Shown: piece after piece, positions 17,290 through 25,772 of the stretch
Position numbering within the stretch: the first letter of the stretch is position 1
How the letters are laid out: the number at the start of each line of letters is the position of its first letter
Assembly (NCBI GenBank): GCA_963784995.1
Contig: CAWATZ010000012.1
Span: 1 to 64,000 of the forward strand
Source: CAWATZ01 sp963784995
GTDB taxonomy: Bacteria > Planctomycetota > Planctomycetia > Gemmatales > Gemmataceae
Direction of reading: 5' to 3'
DNA length: 64,000 bases
Program-made: the position numbers and the translations under genes
Notes under the pieces: generated by a model
What the model was told of the DNA's origin: nothing
Databases searched by the model: none
The model's input: only the letters and a program-made list of their open reading frames with translations

Positions 17290-17613
17290 ATGGAATCCGA
17301 AATGACCAGCTTGATTGTGCGGTTTTGCGAATGTCCGAGGGAGGAGGCGTGTGCCCTGTGTGGTCGGATCGCCGTCCAGCAACCAGGGCTGCAGCTGTGT
17401 CGGGCGAACGACCAGGCGGCGATCTGTCGCGGCTGTGGCCGGAAGAACGCACCGGGTCTGGTTGCCCTCCTCAACCTGGCCCAGGTTGCCGAACAGGTTG
17501 GGCGCGTCCAGAAGCATTCGCAGGTCGGCGTCCCCTTGAGGATGCTCCTGGAACTGGCCCGGGCTTCGGAAAGCTATTCCTCCTGTCAAGATACGGCCAG
17601 CCGTGAAGGATGA
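17290..17613 (+). CDS. cysteine-rich (putative zinc-binding) small protein
   Basis: 107 residues starting at the first ATG after promoter B. It has CEC near residue 13, then CALCG, a Cys at about 37, and AICRGCGRK, so CxxC pairs that could form one or two zinc ribbons. The C-terminal half is helical (LVALLNLAQVAEQVGRVQ). No family name is recognised. It overlaps the next gene by 11 bases, so the two are probably translationally coupled and share a pathway with the HTH protein. Confidence 0.5.
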   Translation: MESEMTSLIVRFCECPREEACALCGRIAVQQPGLQLCRANDQAAICRGCGRKNAPGLVALLNLAQVAEQVGRVQKHSQVGVPLRMLLELARASESYSSCQDTASREG

Positions 17614-18109
17614 GCCGAGTCAGCCCCAACGGTCCGATCCCGGAAGCACTCCGTTGACAGAAGACACCGTGAGAGATGGGACGCCTGGCACGAGGGACAC
17701 CCAAGAGTCGGAGCGGCAGTCCGTGGAGCCATTGCCGGACGAAGTTGCCCGGTTCATCGAGCAAAACATTGAATCGGTGGACCAGCTGGAGATTCTCCGT
17801 ATCCTGGCTGTCAACCGGGAGAAGGAGTGGAGCAGCGCTGCGCTGGCCCGGGAAGTGCAAACCCAGCCGCAGACGATTGGCTTGCAGCTGGACGCCCTGG
17901 AAAGCCGTGGCCTGCTGACGGTGGTCCGCGGTCCAAGTCTGACGTATCGGCATGGTCCGCACACTCCGGAACTGGACAAAAAGGTGAGCCAGCTGCTTGG
18001 ACTGTACAACGAACGGCCGGTGACGATGATCCGGCTGGTCGCGGCCCGGGCCGCCAACGCGGCGCTCAAGACCTTCGCCGAGGCCTTTCGTCTGCGGAAG
18101 GAGGGCTAA
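17603..18109 (+). CDS. winged-helix DNA-binding regulator
   Basis: 168 residues from a GTG. After a ~45-residue disordered Ser/Pro/Thr/Glu-rich leader, residues 50-115 form a MarR/ArsR-like winged helix: DQLEILRILAVNREKEWSSA, then ALAREVQTQPQTIGLQLDAL (recognition helix) and ESRGLLTVVRG (wing). It likely controls transcription of its own operon or works with the cysteine-rich partner upstream, but this is inference. It ends one base before the first DUF5985 gene. Confidence 0.65.
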   Translation: MKDEPSQPQRSDPGSTPLTEDTVRDGTPGTRDTQESERQSVEPLPDEVARFIEQNIESVDQLEILRILAVNREKEWSSAALAREVQTQPQTIGLQLDALESRGLLTVVRGPSLTYRHGPHTPELDKKVSQLLGLYNERPVTMIRLVAARAANAALKTFAEAFRLRKEG

Positions 18110-18110
18110 A

Positions 18111-18365
18111 GTGGAAGTGGCCTCCTACCTCCTCTGTGCGGCAACGGCCCTGATCTGTGGTCTGCTCCTGCTGCGCGGTTACCGCCGCAGCAAGACGCGG
18201 CTGCTGCTGTGGTGCGGCCTGTGCTTCCTGGCCCTGGCCGGGGACAACCTCGCCCTGTTCATCGATTTCGTACTTCCCCAGATTGACCTCTCGCTGGTCC
18301 CGGCCACGACGGCGCTGGTCGGGATCGGTCTGCTTCTGTATGGTTTGATCTGGGAGGTCAAGTAG
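18111..18365 (+). CDS. DUF5985-type membrane protein 1
   Basis: 84 residues from a GTG one base after the regulator. Three hydrophobic segments (ASYLLCAATALICGLLLL, LLLWCGLCFLALAGDNLALF, and TTALVGIGLLLYGLIW) leave almost no soluble part. The pairing of two such proteins directly after a helix-turn-helix gene is a recurrent arrangement for DUF5985 as I remember it. Function is unknown. Confidence 0.6.
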   Translation: MEVASYLLCAATALICGLLLLRGYRRSKTRLLLWCGLCFLALAGDNLALFIDFVLPQIDLSLVPATTALVGIGLLLYGLIWEVK

Positions 18366-18392
18366 CGGTCCCCGCAGCGCGGGGGAGTTGTC

Positions 18393-18695
18393 ATGCTGCT
18401 GTTGCTCACGGGTGCTGTCGCGATGGGCTTCGCCGTGGCGGGGCTGTTCTTCCTGCGCTTCTGGAGAGACACGCGGGACCGGCTGTTCCTCTTTTTCGCG
18501 CTGAGTTTCTTCATCATGATGGTCAATCGCATCGGGCTGATGCTGGCCAGCCAGCAAGGAATCCGCAGAGACGAGCTGTACTGGGTGCGGCTGCTGGCCT
18601 TTCTCCTGATCCTGGTCGGCATCGCCGACAAGAACCGCTCGCGCAAGTCTTCCCGGTCCGCAGCACCGACAGCAGATGACAAGGTGACAAGGTGA
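18393..18695 (+). CDS. DUF5985-type membrane protein 2
   Basis: 100 residues with three membrane segments; the second is FFALSFFIMMVNRIGLML and the third LLAFLLILVGIADKNR, the family's typical ending. It parallels the preceding gene and probably forms a heteromeric complex with it (inference). The last residues (DDKVTR) and the TGA stop at 18693 are encoded by the tandem repeat that follows, so the natural C-terminus may have been altered. Confidence 0.6.
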   Translation: MLLLLTGAVAMGFAVAGLFFLRFWRDTRDRLFLFFALSFFIMMVNRIGLMLASQQGIRRDELYWVRLLAFLLILVGIADKNRSRKSSRSAAPTADDKVTR

Positions 18696-18753
18696 CAAGG
18701 TGACAAGGTGACCGAAGCAAGCGTTTCCTGTCACCTTGCCACCTTGTCATCTT
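18675..18753. repeat. tandem 8-bp array with inverted partner
   Basis: GACAAGGT is repeated in tandem four times (18678 onward), then after a short loop comes the reverse complement (GTCACCTTGCCACCTTGTCA). The same design and sequence recurs at 39129-39195. It provides the stop codon of the DUF5985 gene and could act as a terminator between convergent genes. Confidence 0.8.
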
Positions 18754-18773
18754 CAAAGGCCCGGTGACCCGCC

Positions 18774-20567
18774 TCACGAGGAGAACAGTTCCGTCCCCTC
18801 CAGCACCGCGCTGGCGATCTGCTGTCGGGTAATCACACCACGGATGCTGCGCTCCGAGAGTTTGCCTGTCTCCTCCGTCACCAGGGCAACCGAGACGTTC
18901 GCGGCTCGAATCCGAGCCATGACCTCGAGGAGCGGCATCCCTTCGTTCACGGTGACAAATCGCCGGTCCGCCAGGTCCGCCAGGGTGGCGGACGAGCCCG
19001 GCTGACCGGCGGGGCGCAGCGCCGAGTCCCGGGTCAGGAAGCCAACCAGCCCCTCGGGCCCCGCGACCAGGAAACAGGAAACGTCCGGCCGTTCGGTCGC
19101 GATCCGCACAAAGTCCTCAAGGGTGCCGTTGGCGGGCACGGCCACCAGCTGCGTGTCCATGACCTCCCGGGTCTTCTTCAGACCGAGCAGGTTCGCCTGC
19201 AGCGCGTCCGGGATGTCATGGCCCCGGCGGGCGAGTTTCTGCGTGTAGATGCTCTGGGGCTGCAGCAGCTTGCGAACCCCGTAGCTGAGGGCCACCGTGA
19301 TGGTCATGGGGATGATCACCCGGTAGTCCCGCGTCATCTCGAAGATCATGACAATGGCGGCCAGCGCCGCACCGGTGGAGCCACCGACCACGCCGGCCAT
19401 GCCCGCGACGGCAAACGCGGCCGGCTGGATCGGCAACCCCGGAAAGAGTTGCTTCATGGCCAGGCCGTACACCCCGCCCAGCGTCGCTCCCAGGTACAGG
19501 GCCGGAGAGAAAACGCCGCCGGAGGCCCCCGAGCCGAGCGTCAGCGAGGTGGCCAGCAGTTTCAGGACAAACAGCAGCAGGAAAAAGTACCTCACTTGCC
19601 CATCGAGCACGTCCTGCACGGTGGCATAACCGACCCCTTGAATCCAGTAATGGTCCGTTTTCCACATCAGCAAATACATCATGATCCCCACCGGGAGCAT
19701 GCCCAGCACGTGGCGGACGTAGTAGCTGCCCTTGATGCGCTGGTCGAAGAAGTCTTCAAAGGCGTAGATCGACCGAATGTAAACCACCGAGACCAACCCC
19801 AGGATCACCCCAAGGCCGCCGTAGAGGAGCAGGACGGCGAAATTGGTGTGGTGGAACTCCGCCGTCGCCGGCCAGGTGATGTTAAACGCGGGCTGGCTGT
19901 CAAAGAAAAGCCGGCCGACGTAGGAGGCCGTGACGGTGGAGATGGTGACGGGGACCAGGGTGCGGGCGCTGACCTCGTGGAGCATGATCTCCACAGCGAA
20001 GAGGACACCCCCGATAGGAGTGTTGAAGGTGGCCGCGATGCCGGCCCCGGCGCCGCTGGCGATCAGGGTGACGCGCTGCCAGACCGGCACGCGCAGCAGC
20101 TGGCCCATCGTGGAGCCGAACGACGAGCCGATCTGAATGATCGGCCCTTCCCGCCCGACCGAACCGCCGCTGCCGATCGACAGGGCCGAGGCCAGCGACT
20201 TGACCACGGCAACGATCGGCCGAACGATGCCTTTGTGGTAGTAAATCGCGTCCATGACCTCGGGCACACCGTGCCCCTTGGCCTCTGGAGCGAAGTTGCT
20301 CACCAGGAAGGCCACGCCCAGGGCGCCGACCACGGGAACCAGGATCACCACCGGGCCCCAGACGCCTTCCCAGGGGCCTGCGGGAGTGTGGACGTTGGCG
20401 TCATAAACCAGCGACAACTTCCCCAGGAAGAGGAGGTTGTGAAACAGGGCGATCAGGCCGCGGAACACCACCGCGCCCAGGGCCCCGACGATGCCTATGA
20501 CCACCGACCAGGCGAAATGGTGCAGCGGGCCCAGTTGCCGGCTCGCTGACCCGGCGTTTGTACTCAT
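18774..20567 (-). CDS. ClC-type chloride channel or exchanger with CBS domains
   Basis: 597 residues. The membrane part (about 1-440) shows the ClC filter motifs in order: GHGVPEVMDA (counterpart of GSGIPE), GSGGSVGREGP with the gating glutamate, and GSGASGGVFSPALYLGA. The gating Glu suggests a proton-coupled exchanger rather than a channel. The C-terminus carries two CBS motifs (about 460-515 and 535-590; MDTQLVAVPANGTLEDFVRI and FVTVNEGMPLLEVMARIRAA) that normally bind adenine nucleotides. The usual Ser of the GSGIP motif is His here. GGGAGG lies before the ATG. It is transcribed convergently with the DUF5985 operon and may help ion or pH balance under stress. Confidence 0.88.
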   Translation of the reverse strand: MSTNAGSASRQLGPLHHFAWSVVIGIVGALGAVVFRGLIALFHNLLFLGKLSLVYDANVHTPAGPWEGVWGPVVILVPVVGALGVAFLVSNFAPEAKGHGVPEVMDAIYYHKGIVRPIVAVVKSLASALSIGSGGSVGREGPIIQIGSSFGSTMGQLLRVPVWQRVTLIASGAGAGIAATFNTPIGGVLFAVEIMLHEVSARTLVPVTISTVTASYVGRLFFDSQPAFNITWPATAEFHHTNFAVLLLYGGLGVILGLVSVVYIRSIYAFEDFFDQRIKGSYYVRHVLGMLPVGIMMYLLMWKTDHYWIQGVGYATVQDVLDGQVRYFFLLLFVLKLLATSLTLGSGASGGVFSPALYLGATLGGVYGLAMKQLFPGLPIQPAAFAVAGMAGVVGGSTGAALAAIVMIFEMTRDYRVIIPMTITVALSYGVRKLLQPQSIYTQKLARRGHDIPDALQANLLGLKKTREVMDTQLVAVPANGTLEDFVRIATERPDVSCFLVAGPEGLVGFLTRDSALRPAGQPGSSATLADLADRRFVTVNEGMPLLEVMARIRAANVSVALVTEETGKLSERSIRGVITRQQIASAVLEGTELFSS

Positions 20568-20605
20568 CCACGACCTCCCGGTCTCGATGCTTCACGGCTC
20601 CGTTG

Positions 20606-20649
20606 CCCCGGGTTGTGGCACGGTCGGGAGACCGTGCCACAACCTGGGG
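20606..20649. repeat. GTTGTGGCACGGTC palindrome, intergenic copy
   Basis: Arms GGTTGTGGCACGGT (20611-20624) and ACCGTGCCACAACC (20631-20644) are exact complements, flanked by CCCC and GGGG. Further copies lie at 42855-42902, 50388-50415 and 52352-52381. Confidence 0.85.
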
Positions 20650-20711
20650 TGTCCTGGAGGAAGTGTATCGGTACGGAGGCCGTCAGGCTGCGGCGATTGT
20701 CCCCGCAGGAT

Positions 20712-20727
20712 TGGCCTGGAATTTGCA
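20712..20727 (+). promoter_or_regulatory. candidate sigma-54 promoter of hdeD-1
   Basis: TGGCCT-GGAAT-TTGCA keeps the GG, the GC and the RpoN spacing; two -24 bases deviate from consensus. The same sequence (TTGGCYTGGAWTTTGCW) precedes the second HdeD gene at 39836-39850, which supports it. Confidence 0.5.
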
Positions 20728-20813
20728 TCACCTTCTTTCAGGCCCTTGTTTGGCAATCAACACGTTCCTTCACGGCAGGCCGAGCCAGCCGGCACGACAA
20801 GGGAGGGCGTACA

Positions 20814-21389
20814 ATGGGACTTAACCTGGCTCACTCCTGGTGGTTGCTGATGCTGCGGGGCTTCCTGGCGGTTCTCTTCGGCATCCTGGCGTTTCTCTGG
20901 CCGGCGGTCACGCTGCACGTGCTGGTCCTGATGTTCGGCGTCTACGCCCTGCTGGATGGCATCTGCTCCCTGGCCGCGGCGCTGCCCCGACGCAGGCAGG
21001 GCCATCCCTCCTGGCCGCTGATCCTGGAGGGACTGACGGGCATTGGCGCCGGTCTCGCGACCTTGTTCTGGCCTGGCATCACCGCACGGGGGCTGCTCTA
21101 CCTGGTCGGCATCTGGGCCCTCCTCACCGGCATCTTCGAGCTGCTGGCGGCGAACCGGCTGCGCCAGCAAGTCGCGGGCATCTTTGTCCTGGACCTGGCC
21201 GGCGCCCTGTCGGTCCTCTTTGGCTTGTTCGTGATTGTGTTTCCGGCTGCGGCAGCTCTGGCGCTGGTCTGGGTGATTGCGGGCTGCGTGCTTGCCTTCG
21301 GCGTCTTCTTGCTGGTCCTGGCCGGGCAGTTGTGGCAGCTGAGCCGGAGGTACGCCTCGCCCCGGTCCTGGTGGCATTCGTTCTTCTGA
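20814..21389 (+). CDS. HdeD/DUF308 family membrane protein 1
   Basis: 191 residues, six hydrophobic helices in three similar pairs, as in HdeD: WWLLMLRGFLAVLFGILAFL, then a helix pair around LILEGLTGIGAGLATLFWPG, then VLDLAGALSVLFGLFVIVFP. HdeD is an acid-resistance membrane protein in enterobacteria; in other phyla the family is linked to envelope stress but its activity is not known. ATG with GGGAGGG just upstream. The stop codon TGA overlaps the start of the tandem repeat that follows. A paralogue lies at 39198. Confidence 0.8.
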   Translation: MGLNLAHSWWLLMLRGFLAVLFGILAFLWPAVTLHVLVLMFGVYALLDGICSLAAALPRRRQGHPSWPLILEGLTGIGAGLATLFWPGITARGLLYLVGIWALLTGIFELLAANRLRQQVAGIFVLDLAGALSVLFGLFVIVFPAAAALALVWVIAGCVLAFGVFLLVLAGQLWQLSRRYASPRSWWHSFF

Positions 21390-21451
21390 AGGATGAAGGA
21401 TGAAGGATGAAGGATGAATCAGAACGGTTTTTGATTCATCCTTCATCCTTC
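21388..21451. repeat. tandem GAAGGAT array with inverted partner
   Basis: GAAGGAT recurs four times, followed by TCAGAACGGTTTT and the complement of the last 20 bases (TGATTCATCCTTCATCCTTC). Its design is that of 18675 and 39129, with a different 7-8-base unit. It lies between HdeD and UspA. Confidence 0.75.
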
Positions 21452-21468
21452 CGAAGGAGGTCCTGATC

Positions 21469-21912
21469 ATGTTCCCCCTCAAAATCATCCTGCATCCCAC
21501 CGATTTCTCGCCCCGGGCCGAACACGCCTTCCGTCTCGCCTGTTCGCTGGCACGCGACCACGCGGCCCGGGTGATTGTCTTGCACGTTGCCGTCCCACCC
21601 ATCGTTGGGTACGGCGAAGGCTTGACCCCGCCGCCCGATGGCGATTGGCAAGCCTTGAAGAGACAGCTGTGGGAGATCAAAGCACCCGATCCCCGGGTCC
21701 CGATCGAGCATCGCCTGGTCGAGGGTCACCCGGTCACCGAGATCCTCCACGTGGCCCGGGAGACCAGCTGCGACCTGATTGTCATGGGCACGCACGGCCG
21801 GACTGCGCTGGGCCGGTTGCTGATGGGCAGCGTCGCCGACCACATTGTCCGCAAGGCGATCTGCCCGGTGCTGACAGTCAAGACGCCGCTTCCCGAAGGA
21901 ACAGACGATTGA
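21469..21912 (+). CDS. universal stress protein, UspA family
   Basis: 147 residues, a single Usp domain. KIILHPTDFSPRAEHAFRLA is the first strand and helix, and the ATP-binding signature G-2x-G-9x-G-S/T appears as GTHGRTALGRLLMGSVADHI, so nucleotide binding is expected. Usp proteins accumulate under starvation and energy stress and bind ATP or AMP. AGGAGG precedes the ATG. The position between HdeD and the CBS-containing site-2 protease, both energy- or envelope-stress related, supports a role in a stress island. Confidence 0.88.
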   Translation: MFPLKIILHPTDFSPRAEHAFRLACSLARDHAARVIVLHVAVPPIVGYGEGLTPPPDGDWQALKRQLWEIKAPDPRVPIEHRLVEGHPVTEILHVARETSCDLIVMGTHGRTALGRLLMGSVADHIVRKAICPVLTVKTPLPEGTDD

Positions 21913-21931
21913 AGGAGGGGCTATTCCAACG

Positions 21932-21980
21932 GCCGCTTGCGGCTTAGCGCAGCAGCGTGGTGCGCTAAGCCGCAAGCGGC
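21932..21980. repeat. GCCGCTTGCGGC palindrome
   Basis: Perfect 20-bp arms (21932-21951 and 21961-21980) with a 9-base loop, between UspA and the site-2 protease. Related palindromes at 24610 and 33146. Confidence 0.85.
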
Positions 21981-22028
21981 TGGGAAGAGTGAGAGAACAC
22001 GTGCTTTCACCCTAAACTGGAGGAAACC

Positions 22029-23201
22029 ATGTTTGGCGCACGCTGGCGGTTGTTTCGTTTACTGGGCATCCCGATCAGCATGGATGCGAGCTGGCTGATC
22101 ATCCTGGCCCTGTTGACCCTGAGTTTCGCCAGTGGCTTTCCCGAGATGCTGCACAAGTTCTTTCCGGGGAGCCCGGGCCGGCTGCCCACCTACGACTACT
22201 GGATCATGGGTCTGGTGACCGCCCTGGCGTTCTTTGGCTGCATCGTGCTGCACGAGCTGGGCCATGCGGTCGTGGCCCGGTCGCGCGGCATGCCCATCCG
22301 GGGCATCACGCTGTTCCTGTTCGGCGGCGTCGCGGAGCTGGGCGACGAGCCGGTCTCGGCAACGACGGAGTTCCTGATGGCGATTGCTGGGCCCGCCGTC
22401 AGCGTGGTGCTGGCCCTTCTCTTCTGGATCCTGGCCGTGGTCGGCTTCCGGGGCGGCTGGCCCCATCCCGTCGTGATCGTTCTGGGCTACCTCGCCATGA
22501 TCAACGCCCTGGTGCTGGTGTTCAACATGGTGCCGGCCTTTCCGCTCGATGGCGGCCGGGTGCTGCGCTCGATCCTCTGGGGCGCTACCGGCAACGTCCT
22601 CCGGGCCACCCGCTGGGCCTCCGCGGCGGGCCAGGCGTTCGCCTGGCTGCTGATTGGCCTGGGCATCCTGCTCTTCTTCAGTCACGACTGGCTCGACGGC
22701 ATCTGGTTCGGACTGATCGGCTTGTTCCTCAACAGTGCGGCCCAGGGCGCCTACCAGCAGATCCTGATCCGGCAGATGCTTCAGGGCGAACGGGTCCGCC
22801 GGTTCATGAACACTGAGCCGATCACGGTGCCGCCCACGCTCGACCTGCAGCACCTGGTCGAGGATTACGTCTACCGCTATCACCGCAAGACCTTCCCCGT
22901 GGTCGTGGACGGCCGGCTCGAAGGATCGATCGACACGCAGGCCCTGGCCAAGGTCCCACAGAGCGAATGGCCCCTGCACGCCGTCGAGGAAGTGATGCGC
23001 CGCGACCTGGGGCCGATCACGATTGCGCCCGACGCCGACGCGATGGAGGCCCTGGGCAAGATGCAGCGCGGCCAGGTGAGCCGGCTGCTGGTCACGGAAG
23101 GAGATCACCTGGTCGGCATCATCAGCCTCAAGGACTTGCTCCGCTTCCTGAACCTGAAGCTGGAGCTGGAAGGCGCCGAGAAGAATGGCCCTCGGCAATA
23201 G
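22029..23201 (+). CDS. site-2 protease family metalloprotease with CBS domains
   Basis: 390 residues. The zinc site HELGH is at residues 75-79 inside a membrane helix (CIVLHELGHAVVARSRG), and the second metal motif is in FNMVPAFPLDGGRVLRS (Asp near 178), as in S2P/SpoIVFB-type intramembrane proteases. The C-terminal third (about 255-385) holds a CBS pair, with VMRRDLGPITIAPDADAMEA and LVTEGDHLVGIISLKDLL. Such enzymes cut membrane-bound anti-sigma factors or other single-pass proteins; CBS domains suggest control by adenine nucleotides. GGAGG before the ATG. Substrate unknown. Confidence 0.88.
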   Translation: MFGARWRLFRLLGIPISMDASWLIILALLTLSFASGFPEMLHKFFPGSPGRLPTYDYWIMGLVTALAFFGCIVLHELGHAVVARSRGMPIRGITLFLFGGVAELGDEPVSATTEFLMAIAGPAVSVVLALLFWILAVVGFRGGWPHPVVIVLGYLAMINALVLVFNMVPAFPLDGGRVLRSILWGATGNVLRATRWASAAGQAFAWLLIGLGILLFFSHDWLDGIWFGLIGLFLNSAAQGAYQQILIRQMLQGERVRRFMNTEPITVPPTLDLQHLVEDYVYRYHRKTFPVVVDGRLEGSIDTQALAKVPQSEWPLHAVEEVMRRDLGPITIAPDADAMEALGKMQRGQVSRLLVTEGDHLVGIISLKDLLRFLNLKLELEGAEKNGPRQ

Positions 23202-23299
23202 TCCCCGAAGCCGGTTGCGGTTACGACCCCGGGCAGGGTAAGCGGGGGAGACGCGCTCCGCTGCGCGTCGCGGCGAAACAAAAATCCGCCAACACCCTC

Positions 23300-23328
23300 T
23301 TGACTTTGGCTGGTCGGCTGGCTATATG
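23300..23328 (+). promoter_or_regulatory. sigma-70-type promoter of the lipoprotein gene
   Basis: TTGACT and TATATG with a 17-base spacer, about 120 bases before the start codon at 23451. Confidence 0.45.
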
Positions 23329-23450
23329 CTGGCCCACCCTGAACGCCAGGGAATTCTTCACCCGCGGGAAAAACGCGGCGCAACCTCCGGAACGGCGCAG
23401 GGGTCAGGCGCGCTCCGGCACCACAATCATGACGGGGAAGGGGTCTGCCG

Positions 23451-24278
23451 ATGACGATGAATCGCGGTGTACCCGGTTGGAGGAGATCTGCCACGGCACG
23501 CGGGAGTGTTCGCCCCTGGCGGGTCCGCTCCTGGCTGATGGTCGGAGCCGTTGTGGTCCTGACCGGTGTCGGCGGCTGCTGGAACTGCGGGCAAAAACAG
23601 CGCTCTCCGTGGTCGCAGCAGAACAACCAGGCCAGCGCCAACACGGGGAACAGTACCCCGCCGGGCTATCGCAATCTCCCCGGCGGGAACGTGGCCGGGA
23701 ACCCGCAGCCGGGTCAGGGATCGACCGCAGGGGCCCAGGCCTGGCAAACTCCTCCTGATTCAAAGTGGGGCAACGTGCCGGCGAGCAATTCCAACCCGAC
23801 CGGCTCCGGCAACCCGGGCACCTCAGGCTCGGTGGGGGCCGGTTTAGGCGCCGCACCGCAGAACCAGCCAACTTACAATGTTTCGACGCCGAACGCCCCA
23901 GGGTCACAGGACAAATTCGGGCCGGCGACTCCCGAGCCGACTCTTCCGCCATCCGGCCTCACCCAAACGCACTACAGCGGCACACCTCCATTCGGCACGC
24001 AGACGCAGTCCAGTGTCGCTCCGGAACAACCTCCGAGTCCGCCGGACACGGGGGCAGTGCCGCCTGCGCCGCCGTTGTTGCCTCCGCCCCAGCGGTCAAC
24101 GGTGTTGCCCGAGCTTCCCACCGGCAACAGCAGCATGACTTCCCCAGGAAGCAGCGCGGCACCCTTGCCGGCCCTGCCCAGGACACCGGGAAGTGGCGCT
24201 TCTGCTACCATACCGGAGCCTCCGCCACCGATTCCAGGCAGCAAGGGGTTGCCTTCCCCGTCCCTGCCTCCCAACTGA
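23451..24278 (+). CDS. Pro/Ser-rich lipoprotein of unknown function
   Basis: 275 residues. After a basic N-terminus, a hydrophobic segment leads to the lipobox LTGVGGC (Cys near residue 43), so the mature protein is probably lipid-anchored. The rest is disordered, rich in Pro, Ser, Gly, Gln and Asn (for example PPSPPDTGAVPPAPPLLPPP), with no globular domain. Low-complexity sequence like this is usually a surface or wall spacer. AAGGGG precedes the ATG. Confidence 0.5.
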   Translation: MTMNRGVPGWRRSATARGSVRPWRVRSWLMVGAVVVLTGVGGCWNCGQKQRSPWSQQNNQASANTGNSTPPGYRNLPGGNVAGNPQPGQGSTAGAQAWQTPPDSKWGNVPASNSNPTGSGNPGTSGSVGAGLGAAPQNQPTYNVSTPNAPGSQDKFGPATPEPTLPPSGLTQTHYSGTPPFGTQTQSSVAPEQPPSPPDTGAVPPAPPLLPPPQRSTVLPELPTGNSSMTSPGSSAAPLPALPRTPGSGASATIPEPPPPIPGSKGLPSPSLPPN

Positions 24279-24336
24279 CCCGTGCGAGCAGGTGCTTCTC
24301 GTGCAGCCCGACACCTGCGTGTCGGGCTGCCGGCAT

Positions 24337-24567
24337 TCAGGGAGTCGTTGCCGGCGGTGGGGCTTTCTGGCAGGGAAGCTCCTCGATGCGGGAGCAGCCG
24401 GCCGGCAGTTGCGCCTCATCGACCAGCATGCACGGGATGCCTTCGCGGACGGGAAACGTCAGCCGACAGCGCTGGCAGACCAGGCCCGCCGCCGCTTCCT
24501 CCAGACGGGTCACCCGGCCCGGGTCGAGCGGACAGCGCAGCATGTTGAGCAATTCCTGGCTGATCAT
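24337..24567 (-). CDS. Trm112-like zinc-ribbon protein
   Basis: 76 residues from an ATG at 24567. The sequence MISQELLNMLRCPLDPGRV is the signature N-terminus of the Trm112/YcaR family, followed by GLVCQRCRLTFPVREGIPCM; three or four Cys can form the zinc ribbon. Bacterial members are thought to stabilise methyltransferases or to act in quality control. The Pro-rich C-terminal tail (about 15 residues) is atypical. Its downstream-strand neighbours do not suggest a partner. Confidence 0.7.
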   Translation of the reverse strand: MISQELLNMLRCPLDPGRVTRLEEAAAGLVCQRCRLTFPVREGIPCMLVDEAQLPAGCSRIEELPCQKAPPPATTP

Positions 24568-24609
24568 CGGTGTTCTCGGCAGGTCTGGGGGGAATCTCTT
24601 CAGGGGCAG

Positions 24610-24675
24610 TTCCCCCAGCAGCTTGCGGCTTAGCGCCACCGAGGTGTGGCGCTGAAGCCGCAAGCTGCTGGGGAA
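24610..24675. repeat. CAGCAGCTTGCGGCTTAGCG palindrome
   Basis: 30-bp arms (24610-24639 and 24646-24675) with a single mismatch and a 6-base loop; the core TTGCGGCTTAGCGC is shared with the repeat at 21932. It separates the Trm112-like gene and the agmatine deiminase gene. Confidence 0.8.
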
Positions 24676-24683
24676 ACCGACTC

Positions 24684-25772
24684 TCAGGGGCATTGTATGG
24701 GCCGGTCCGCCGGATGGACGGCGGGTTGCTGCTGCGTCAGGCAGTGCAGCGTCCCAAGGCCCCAGACCAGGTCCACCGCGTGGATGCCCACCACCTGCCG
24801 GCCCGGAAACAGTTCCGCCAGCGTCCCCAGGGCGATCCGATCGTGCGGATCGTTGAACGTCGGCACCAGCACCCGATCGTTGGCGACGCAGAAGTTTGCA
24901 TAGCTGGCCGGCAATCTCTGCCCCTGAAACACCACCGGACCCGGCATCGGCAGTTTCACGACATCCAGGGGTTTCCCCTCCAGGTCGGTCATGCCGCGCA
25001 GCCGGTCCAGGTTCTCCTGGAGAGGCTGGTAGTTCTCGTCATTCGGATTCTCCTCGACGACGGCGACCACCGTGCGCGGCCCGACGAACCGGGCCAGGTC
25101 ATCGACGTGGCCGTGGGTGTCATCGCCGGCGATGCCCTTGCCGAGCCAGAGTACCTTGCGAATGCCGAGGTAGCGAGCAAAGATCGCTTCCACGTCCTCG
25201 CGGCTCAGGCCGGGATTGCGGGCCTGGATCGGACTGAGCAGGCATTCCTCGGTGGTCAGCAGCAGGCCGGCGCCGTTGACGTCGATGCTGCCGCCTTCGA
25301 GGACCACGCGCTTCCCCTTCCAGACCGGCTGGACGTGCGGCAGACCCAGGGCCCGGGCCACCCGGGCGGGGACCTTGTCGTCGCGCTTCCAGTTGTCGTA
25401 CTTTGCCCAGGCGTTGAAGCGGAAATCGGTCACGGCCAGCCGGCCCTGGCCGTCGCGGACAAAAATCGGTCCGTGGTCGCGCGTCCAGACGCGGTCGGTC
25501 GGAAAGCGGTAGAATGTAATAGAGGGCAGAGCGATGCCGCAGCGCTCCAGCAAACGGCGGACGCGCGTCTCGGCCTCGGCGTCCTGGACCTCGATGGCGA
25601 CGCGCTCCGACTGGTGCAGCTGGCGGACGATTTCGCCGTAGACCCAGGGAATGGCGGCAAACTTGCCAGGCCAGTCGCGGCGCTCGTGCGGCCAGGCGAT
25701 CCAGGTCGCCTCGTGTCGCTCCCACTCGGCCGGCATCCACCAGCCGGCCGGGTCCTCGCCCGCGCTGCTCAT
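24684..25772 (-). CDS. aguA: agmatine deiminase / peptidyl-arginine deiminase family enzyme
   Basis: 362 residues, normal for the family. Motifs of the guanidine-modifying fold are present: WMPAEWERHEATWIAWP, the TRDHGPIFV loop (Asp ligand), EGGSIDVNG, GDDTHGHVDDLARFV (catalytic His) and, at the C-terminus, WGLGTLHCLTQQQP with the nucleophilic Cys. It would hydrolyse agmatine to N-carbamoylputrescine and ammonia, feeding polyamine synthesis. No N-carbamoylputrescine amidase gene is next to it. Start taken at the ATG 25772; an upstream GTG at 25787 would add five residues. Confidence 0.85.
   Translation of the reverse strand: MSSAGEDPAGWWMPAEWERHEATWIAWPHERRDWPGKFAAIPWVYGEIVRQLHQSERVAIEVQDAEAETRVRRLLERCGIALPSITFYRFPTDRVWTRDHGPIFVRDGQGRLAVTDFRFNAWAKYDNWKRDDKVPARVARALGLPHVQPVWKGKRVVLEGGSIDVNGAGLLLTTEECLLSPIQARNPGLSREDVEAIFARYLGIRKVLWLGKGIAGDDTHGHVDDLARFVGPRTVVAVVEENPNDENYQPLQENLDRLRGMTDLEGKPLDVVKLPMPGPVVFQGQRLPASYANFCVANDRVLVPTFNDPHDRIALGTLAELFPGRQVVGIHAVDLVWGLGTLHCLTQQQPAVHPADRPIQCP

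Noticed and set aside
18675..18753. Tandem repeats as a possible CRISPR array
   Set aside because: Units are 8 bases without spacers, and no cas gene is present.
18890..18920. GGCTCGAATCCGAGCC as a tRNA T-arm
   Set aside because: It lies in the CBS region of the ClC gene and the rest of a tRNA cloverleaf cannot be formed around it.
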